Shown here: positions 57,290 through 64,000 of the stretch, piece by piece
How positions within the stretch are numbered: the first letter of the stretch is position 1
Layout of the letters: each line of letters starts with the position of its first letter
Assembly: GCF_027409185.1 (NCBI RefSeq)
Contig: NC_084469.1
Location: forward strand, 104,347,835-104,411,834
Direction: 5' to 3'
Origin: Cynocephalus volans
Lineage: Eukaryota > Chordata > Mammalia > Dermoptera > Cynocephalidae
Length of the DNA stretch: 64,000 nt
Translations under genes and position numbers: made by a program
Notes under the pieces: generated by a model
Told to the model about the DNA's origin: nothing
The model's database searches: none
Seen by the model: only the letters and a program-made list of their open reading frames with translations

Positions 57290-57975
57290 TTACTTAGCTC
57301 ACGCTGCTAAAATAAAATACCATAAACTGTGTGGCATAAACAAGAAACATTTATTTATTTCTCACAGTTCAGGAGGCTGGGATGCCCAATGTCAAGGCAC
57401 TGGCAGACTCGAGGTCTGGTGAGGACCTTTTTCCTGGTTCAAAGATGCTATCTTCTCACTGTGTCCTCACATGGTGGAGAGCAAAGCTATCTCTTTAGGA
57501 ACTCAAATAAGAACTCTAATCCCACTTATGTGGCCTCCATCCTCATGATCTTATCTAATCCTAATTACTACCCAGAGGCATCTACTGCTATTACCATCGC
57601 ATTAGAGGGGAGGGTTTCAACATATGAATTCAGGGGAACACATATGCTCAGTCCAAATATTCCTACCCTTGGACACCCCCCAAACTTCATGTCCTTCTCA
57701 CATGTAAAATACATTCATTCCATCCCAAAGGCCCCCCAAATCTTAATTCATTCCAGCATCATCTCTTAAGTCTAAACTCCAAAGTGTCATCTCAATATCA
57801 TGTAAATCTGTTATGAGGGACACTTGAGAGTAGATTCATGCTGAGGTAAAATTCTTCAGCTGTGACCCTATGAAACCAAACCAATTGTGTGCTTCCAAAA
57901 TACAATGGTGGGACAGGCATGGTACATTCCTATTCCAAAAGGCAGAAAACAGGAGAGAAGGAAAATGTGATGGTT
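57290..57975 (-). mobile_element. MLT1-type MaLR LTR plus internal end
   Basis: CTGCTAAAATAAAATACCATA, TTATTTCTCACAGTTCAGG, CACTGTGTCCTCACATGGTGG and TTTCAACATATGAATTC are an MLT1-type LTR in complement. 57660-57975 continues as MaLR internal text (TCATGTCCTTCTCACATG, TCTTAATTCATTCCAGCATC). It stops directly beside the finger remnant of gene 2. Confidence 0.8.
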
Positions 57976-57979
57976 CCCT

Positions 57980-58049
57980 AGCAAGTCCAAATCCCAGAAG
58001 GTAGGCTGAAGACTTTCCACATCCTTTACATTTATAGGGTTTTCCTCCA
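57980..58049 (-). pseudogene. Decayed finger remnant after the gene 2 stop
   Basis: On the minus strand GGKPYKCKGCGKSSAYLLGFG shows half of a C2H2 finger with linker, outside the open frame. It is reached only by a frame change. It borders the MaLR insertion, so the rest of the finger array was probably lost or separated there. Confidence 0.75.
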
Positions 58050-59520
58050 TTAAGCATTTTCATGCACACTCAAAGGCTGTGTGATAAATGAAAGAGTTCC
58101 CACATTCCCTACAAAGGGTCTATCTCCACTATGAGCTCTTTCATGTCTTTGAAAGGAACTGTGATAACTGAATGTTTTCCCACACATCTTGCACTCATAG
58201 GGCTTTTCTCCAGTATGAGTTCTTTCATGTATTCGAACAGAACTGGGATAATTGAAGGCTTTCCCACATTCTTTACATTCATAGGGTTTCTCTCCTGTAT
58301 GAATTCTTTCATGTATTCGAACAGTACTGGGACACTCAAAGGCTTTCCCACATACCCTACATTTATAAGGTCCTTCTCCAGTGTGCAGCATCATATGTTT
58401 TCGAACCCTTTTGAGAGAAATGAATGCTTTCCCACATTCCTTACATTCATAGGGTTTCTCCCCAGTGTGAGTTCTTTCATGTATTTGAAATGAACTGGGA
58501 CAGTCAAAGGCTTTCCCACACAGCTCACATTTATAAGGTCCTTCTCCAGTGTGCGTAATCATGTGTCTTCGAACATTTGGGAGAGAAATGAAGGCCTTCC
58601 CACATTCCTTACATTCATAGGGCTTCTCTCCAGTGTGAGTCCTTTCATGTGTTCGAACATTACTGGAATAACTGAAGGTTTTACCACATATCTCACATTT
58701 ATAGGGTTTCTCTCCAGTATGAGTCCTTTCATGTTTTCGAACAGAACTGGGAAAAATGAAGGCTTTCCCACACTGCTGACATTTATAAGGTCCATCTCCA
58801 GTGTGTCTAATCATGTGACTTTGAAAACTTGTGAGAGAAATGAAGGCTTTCCCACATTCTTTACATTCATAGGGTTTCTCTCCAGTGTGAGTCCTTTCAT
58901 GTATTCGAAATAAACTGGGACGGTGAAATGCTTTCCCACATTCCTGACATTTATAAGGTCCATCACCAGTGTGCCTAATCATGTGACTTTGAAAACCTGT
59001 GATAGAAATAAAGGACTTCTCACATTGCTTACATTCATAGGGTTTCTCTCCAGTGTGAGTTCTTTTATGTATTCGAAATAAACCAGGTCGATCAAAGACT
59101 TTCCCACATTCCTCACATTTATAAGGTCCATCTCCAGTGTGGGCTATCATGTGTCTCCGAACACTTGTGAGGGAAATAAAAGCTTTCCCACATTCCTTAC
59201 ATTCATAGGGTTTCTCTCCAGTGTGAGTCCTTTCATGTCTTCGAAAGGAGTTACAATAACTGAAGGCTTTCCCACATTGCTTACATTTATATGGTTTCTC
59301 TCCATATTCCTGATACTCATATGGTTTGTGTCCAGTGTGAGATATTATGTGCCTACTAAGGGATGAATGATGCATGAAGACTTTCCCACACAAACTACAT
59401 TCATATGGTTTTACTACAGCAGGGATTTTCTTGTTCAGAGTAAAATTTGGAATTTGGTTGAAGGTTTCTCCAAATTGACTTCGTTCTTTATTCCCAAAGA
59501 GTCTCTCTAGCATATGATTG
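58050..59520 (-). CDS. Gene 2 finger exon: KZNF with 15 C2H2 fingers
   Basis: The acceptor TTTGTTACAG (complement of 59521-59530) joins in frame to the 61-bp KRAB exon through a split Ser codon. With both KRAB exons and an exon-1 ATG the product is about 553 residues. Residues 65-103 are a linker. Finger 1 is at about 104-131, then the [10 protein letters not shown] half-finger, then fingers 2-15 (about 142-533), each 28 residues with CxxC and HxxxH intact. Many linkers are TGDGPY or TGEGPY instead of TGEKPY, in near-alternating order. The last 20 residues are a frame-shifted finger: the neighbouring frame encodes [17 protein letters not shown]. Expected role: sequence-specific nuclear DNA binding and KRAB-mediated silencing, target unknown. 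Resembles human ZNF443/ZNF44-type genes; orthology is not assigned. Confidence 0.92.
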
Positions 59521-59564
59521 CTGTAACAAATGGAAAGCATATTATTAATCACTTATTAGTCTAC

Positions 59565-60058
59565 AGTAGTGTCATAGGCTTTCATATTCACTCACCACTC
59601 ACTCACTGACTCACTCAGAGCAACTTCCAGTCCTATAAGCTCTATTTATGGGAAGTGCCTTATGTAGAGGTGTACCATTTTTTATCCTTTATAATGTATT
59701 TTTACTGTACATTTCCAATATTTAGATATGAGGGTACTTCAAAATGATCAAGGAAAAATGAAATTAAAAAGGTACTATGAACCTTTCTTTCAACTTTTTA
59801 AAGACCCGCTGTATGTTTACATACACAGATACTTAGTACTGTGTTACAATTTCCTAACAGTATTCTGTACAGTAACATGCTGTACAGGTTTTTAGCCTGG
59901 GAACAATGTACTATGCCATACAGCCTAGGTGTGTAGTAAGCTGTAGCTACACCATCTAGATTGTATAAGTACACTCCATGATGTTCACATAATGACAAAA
60001 GTGCCTCACAATGCATTTCTCAGAACTCATACCTGTCACCACGCAACATTTGTCTGTA
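59565..60058 (-). mobile_element. Tigger/MER2-like DNA transposon fragment in gene 2 intron
   Basis: On the minus strand CTAGATGGTGTAGCTACAGC, AACCTGTACAGCATGTTAC and GAGTCAGTGAGTGAGTGGTG match 35742-36120. It lies between the 61-bp KRAB exon and the finger exon, with a MITE inserted at 59730. Confidence 0.78.
59730..59810. mobile_element. Palindromic mariner-type MITE
   Basis: GAGGGTACTTCAAAATGATC at the left and CAACTTTTTAAAGACCCGCT at the right are degraded inverted termini. It lies inside the Tigger copy at a different spot than the MITE in the other Tigger copy. Confidence 0.72.
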
Positions 60059-60198
60059 TATATTCTCAGTGAAAAAGTTCTATAAATAAACAGTTTTGAA
60101 GCTGGGCTTATTTGTTTTGTTTCCTTATTTTAAAAATATTATGACATACTAAGATTCACTCAAAGGACACACTGCTTTCTCTGGTGAGTGAAAATTAC

Positions 60199-60259
60199 CT
60201 TAAACTTTGCCCCTCATTTTTATACCGATCTTCCATGTTCTGGTCTTCCCATTTTTTCC
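60199..60259 (-). CDS. Gene 2 second KRAB exon (short b-like box)
   Basis: A 61-bp exon, acceptor TTGCCCTATAG and donor GTAATTTT on the minus strand. In frame it gives GKKWEDQNMEDRYKNEGQSL. Same length and phase as gene 1's exon at 29173, and both junctions keep the frame open. Confidence 0.9.
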
Positions 60260-60376
60260 CTATAGGGCAAGAAAAATGATTATAAATTTTTGGACATTAT
60301 AGAAAAATAATAAGATTCTAGGTTCAAGATGAGCTGCAACCAAGCCTGACTTAGTCACCAAAGCATACTGTTTCTA

Positions 60377-60580
<204 letters not shown>

Positions 60581-61949
60581 CTAAAACATCCCATACATGT
60601 TGAATGGAGGAAGGGCAAGACAACACCACAGGGCTACATACACTGAATTCATAAAAGTTCACAAATCATATTGTGGTCTTCAAATGCTAATTTTATGATA
60701 AATGAACATGTGTCCACACTCACTTCCTCAGGAATTAAACAGCACCATGAAAACCTTGAACTAATCTCTATGTTTTTACTGTAGCTAGTATAAGTTTTTT
60801 GTTCTCTAATGGCAGGATCCAGTTTACCTTGGAGAAATGAGGGAAATGCTATACAAAGAAAACAAATTTTAAGACCATCATTCCTTGTGACAAAATTTCT
60901 TCCATTTCCTGACTACCCACCATATCACACACCACTCAGCACTCCATAAGGCACAGGGTCAAGCATGGATGAGGTTTCAATGAATAAATACACACTGAAG
61001 AAGTGGAATCTTTTCCTTCTGTTCCCTTCACCAAATATGAAAGGCCACAAGGCTTGTAGAAATTCAAATTGTAACAAAGTCCAGCTGACTATATTTTCCA
61101 GAAGTACTCAGGACCATTAATAGTCAGATCTAGCTGGATAAATGAAAATATTCCTCTGCAAAAGTATTAATTTTAATGTGTGTATGTAATATTTATCATA
61201 GACTCAGTGTTTCCTTTAATTCTCTGTCCCATTACATTATATAGGAAGTTACTGGGAGGACAGAACTCAGGCCTTATGAAGATGGCATCACAACTGAGAC
61301 CTTTACAAAAACCCCTATACTGATGAACCCCCGGGCAATTTTCCACCCAGTTTTTTCACATAATGAGAGCTTTCCACCTAATGAGAAGATAAAATGCCAG
61401 AAGAGCTCTTTCTGGCAACCCATAGCAATGTACCCAGGGCCTTGTTGACCTTGAGGAACAGGTTGAATTGCAATTTCCAGGATATTTCATTTACATCCAT
61501 AACAGTTTGAAGGTGAATTTGCCACAATCGTAAAATACATAAAGAGTTCAACAGCGCTTTCTTTTTTAACATAAAATCCTTTCTCCAATTTCAGGAGGAA
61601 ATGATTTCTGACCAGTCACTATGACATTGCATTATGTAATGTCAAAGCAATATGAAACAAGAGAAAAGATGGTACATTTTCTCAGAACTCTATGCCCCCA
61701 AAATGTCCTCTTTCAAAATATTTTCTTAAGTCCATAAATCCCAATTCAGAATGTTTAAGAATCAACAAAAGTACTTCTCTAAACTTAGGAGGAATAATGA
61801 ATGTCAAAGTCTTCTGAAGAACAAGGTGATGGCTTGCCTAGCATGTATCAAAGATTCTGAAAGTCTAATATGGTGGACAGCACAGTATTAGCATAGAGAT
61901 AAACAGACAGACTAAGGGAAATAGTCTCCACTGGGCCCGCATTTGATAT
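60581..61949 (-). other. Presumed gene 2 intron 1, no clear feature
   Basis: AT-rich sequence without a recognisable frame or repeat. Confidence 0.4.
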
Positions 61950-62610
61950 GAAAGTTGATTAATGATAGACACTGTATGGCATTGTACAGTATTAAGAATA
62001 ACCAAAGAATCACCAACACTTTAATACATGGAGCAGAGACAAACTGCTATCTAACTGGAAAAATGCACTGTATTCTCTTCTATGCCATGAACAATAATAA
62101 ATTTATTATTGGTTTATGTAAGACAGATAAAACAAAAACATTTTCTATAGTTAAAGGCAAATTTTTCTTGATGCAAAAACAGGAAGAATTTTCTCATATA
62201 AGAAAAAGAATAAGCAATACAGAGACAGATTCAAATATAGTAAAATTAAGGGAGTTGAAAAAAAACAAAGTAGATGAAAAATATCTGCAATACATGCAAT
62301 ATAAAAGAACTAATGTCCAGAGTAAAAATAATAAACACATGATTAAAAAGTGGGAAAATAAGCAAAACATATTTAACAAAAGATAAAAAAAGTATATGAA
62401 AAATGTTCCATCTCCTTGGTAAAAAGTAGCCATATAAAATGTCAAGTAGTTCAGATCCCTGTACCGGCCAGCCACCAAAACAAAAAACAAAAGATGCCGA
62501 GTAGATCCCAGTTCACACTAATTAGGACAAAAATTAGTCAGTGAGATAATCCCAAGTGTTGATGACCATTGCAAACAGATAAATAGTTATGCACAACTAG
62601 AGAAAGGGCC
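61950..62610 (+). mobile_element. Old L1-like A-rich fragment
   Basis: ATTAAAAAGTGGGAAAATAAGC and AGCCATATAAAATG resemble L1 ORF2 text. A 143-codon open frame (61955-62386) is very Lys/Asn-rich and fits decayed L1, not a host gene. Confidence 0.45.
62446..62488 (+). mobile_element. Truncated tRNA-Ile SINE tail
   Basis: GTTCAGATCCCTGTACCGGC and CAGCCACCAAAACAAAAAAC match the 3' half of the monomeric SINE. Confidence 0.6.
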
Positions 62611-63439
62611 AACTGATATACTTCATTACTATTTCCTGTAAATTTGAACTTGATCATGATCTACAGCACAGCGATTTTTCTCTAATGTCCTGAGATTTTG
62701 TTGTGCATTTATAATATTTGCAGACTGAAACAAAAATGACAGAAACAGTATTTCACATGAGAGCAAAAAATAAACTTGAAAACGCTCAGACACCATAACC
62801 ACTGGACTGAATGCATGAATAGGATGGCCAGCAACATCAAACACCAGCATCTGTGAAACATACTGGGCAAAGAAACCATTGAAGGCAAACCCTTTCTCTG
62901 TAATTCCCCTAACACTCATGTACTGAAAGTGCAAAGGGGGCAAAACAAAAAAACACAGCTCAGTGAGAAAGAAACAACGTTAACAATATTAAGAATAAAC
63001 AAAGAATCAGGACAATGGTCAACTATGGGGCATGACAGAAATGAGTTAAGGAGAATATAAGGAGACTCTAATCACAGTGTAAGACCCAGTTATGAAGCTT
63101 GATGATGACTCTAAGGATGTTTATGTTGTATTAATAAAACATACCACAAAACGTTTTTTTAATTCTTCTGTGACTATTTTCTTAAAAAATATAATCACAG
63201 AAGATTTAATTAAGTTTGGAAAAGAACATAATCTGTATGTATTTATTTGCCTTGAAATGTGGTAGCAAATACTGGTGATGAGCCAAGTATTTATTTAGAA
63301 AGAACTGGTTACACAAATCTCCCATCTTATGCACCTTTAAAACATGAAGGGTGGCAAGTATTGATATGAAAATATCTGAAGGATATGTGAGTAGAGCAAT
63401 TAAGTGAAGTGTATTACAATATATACACCATCTTACTGT
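62611..63439. other. No recognised feature
   Basis: A minus-strand frame at 62629-62943 (FAFNGFFAQYVSQMLVFDVA and following) looks protein-like but lacks a recognisable domain, splice context or relatives in the window. Confidence 0.3.
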
Positions 63440-64000
63440 TTGTGTCACTGTTACAGTCACCCGCAGAGGAAGGCGGAGCCCTCACTCAAGGCTTGGTTCT
63501 GATGTGAGACAGATGACACAGCACACACACCAAGAGGGTATGGAAGGGTCTACTCCTTCATAATGAAGGTCTCTGGGGAGAGCAGGGCAGGCCTCTCCAG
63601 CAGGTGTGAAATGGCTTGAGAGCAAGGAAAGGTGCCTGACCTGGGGTTTTTACCGGTATTAGGGGGTGAAGTAGGGTGAGATTTCATGAATGAAAATACA
63701 GGTTTGCATGGACTAAAAATTTTGCCAGCAACAAAGGAGAGATCCCAGGTTTCATGTGAGTCAGAAGGGGGAGAAGGAGGGTTGAGGAGTTAAACTTGTC
63801 AACAAACATCAAAAAATGGTGTCAGAGACTTCTGGTTTCTGGTCTGGTGTGTAAGCAGTTTAGATGCCATCTTTTCCGCCGTCAGAGAATTGAGGTCACA
63901 GCGCAAATCTATAACCCCCAAACTGGAGAGTCAGGCAAGAAAAGTAGCCATTTTCAATTACGCTCAGAATATTCTCTTCAAGGCCTGTCATCAAAACAAT
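63440..64000 (-). mobile_element. ERV LTR-like repeat, runs off the window
   Basis: Its complement matches 26740-27240, for example GGAGAGGCCTGCCCTGCTCTC and CCCCAGAGACCT. The two copies are diverged. Family probably ERV1, unassigned. Confidence 0.55.

Larger units (their letters stand above)
56295..57290 (-). mobile_element. Old L1 3' end, minus strand
   Basis: AACATAAAATTAACCATCTTA, CTGATATAAGAACTATGC and TGTTTATTCATTCATG are L1M 3' UTR text in complement. Two tRNA-Ile SINEs are inserted. Confidence 0.7.

Noticed and set aside
58109-59366. Repeated open frames opposite gene 2
   Set aside because: Same cause: the finger repeat read on the wrong strand.
62629-62943. 104-codon minus-strand frame with protein-like composition
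   Set aside because: No domain, splice site or relative recognised. It lies in intron-like sequence beside old L1, so it is not called as a gene.

Overview
This is a mammalian nuclear window from inside a KRAB C2H2 zinc-finger (KZNF) gene cluster, buried in retrotransposons. Many short repeats carry a tRNA-Ile(GAT)-like core, GC-rich 5' ends reading GGCCGGCCCGTGGCTCACTC and long target-site duplications (TSDs). From memory these match the CYN tRNA-SINEs of colugos (Dermoptera), so a colugo such as Galeopterus is the best guess; I could not check this. The finger texture (an [10 protein letters not shown] half-finger, HTGDGPYKC linkers) resembles the human 19p13.2 ZNF44/ZNF443-like group.

Layout. 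1-6.8 kb: nested L1, MaLR and LTR insertions. 6.8-18.4 kb: two inverted copies of a KZNF promoter plus first-intron block. They meet in a palindrome at 13.3-15.7 kb that holds four first-exon copies (A left, B right, C left, D right). The left copy was also hit by a 3.2 kb CCNYL1 retrocopy with an internal inversion. 18.4-28.8 kb: LTRs and an old minus-strand L1, forming the inferred long first intron of gene 1. 28.84-31.13 kb: gene 1 on the plus strand (KRAB-A exon, 61-bp KRAB-b-like exon, 15-finger exon). Its KRAB frame does not join its finger frame. 31-37 kb: SINEs, L1, L2, a LTR and a Tigger/MER2-like DNA transposon. 37-41.4 kb: a third copy of the promoter/intron block with first exon E pointing left, but no matching KRAB or finger exons to its left in the window. 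41.4-58 kb: more repeats, a U6 pseudogene, an unidentified GC-rich exon-like island (45.7-47.8 kb), a possible unidentified retrocopy and a decayed ERVL provirus. 58.05-60.58 kb: gene 2 on the minus strand. Its KRAB-A, KRAB-b-like and finger exons join in one open frame of about 553 residues; its first exon should lie right of the window. 60.6-64 kb: its first intron with older repeats.

Function. The only host genes seen are KZNFs, expected to be nuclear DNA-binding repressors recruiting TRIM28 through KRAB. Gene 2 looks intact. Gene 1 looks either pseudogenised or limited to a short KRAB peptide and/or a KRAB-less finger protein. The window mainly shows how such a cluster grows: duplication and inversion of promoter blocks, finger-array expansion and steady insertion of mobile elements. 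Family names come from recall of consensus sequences without a database, and most repeat boundaries are approximate unless a TSD is given.
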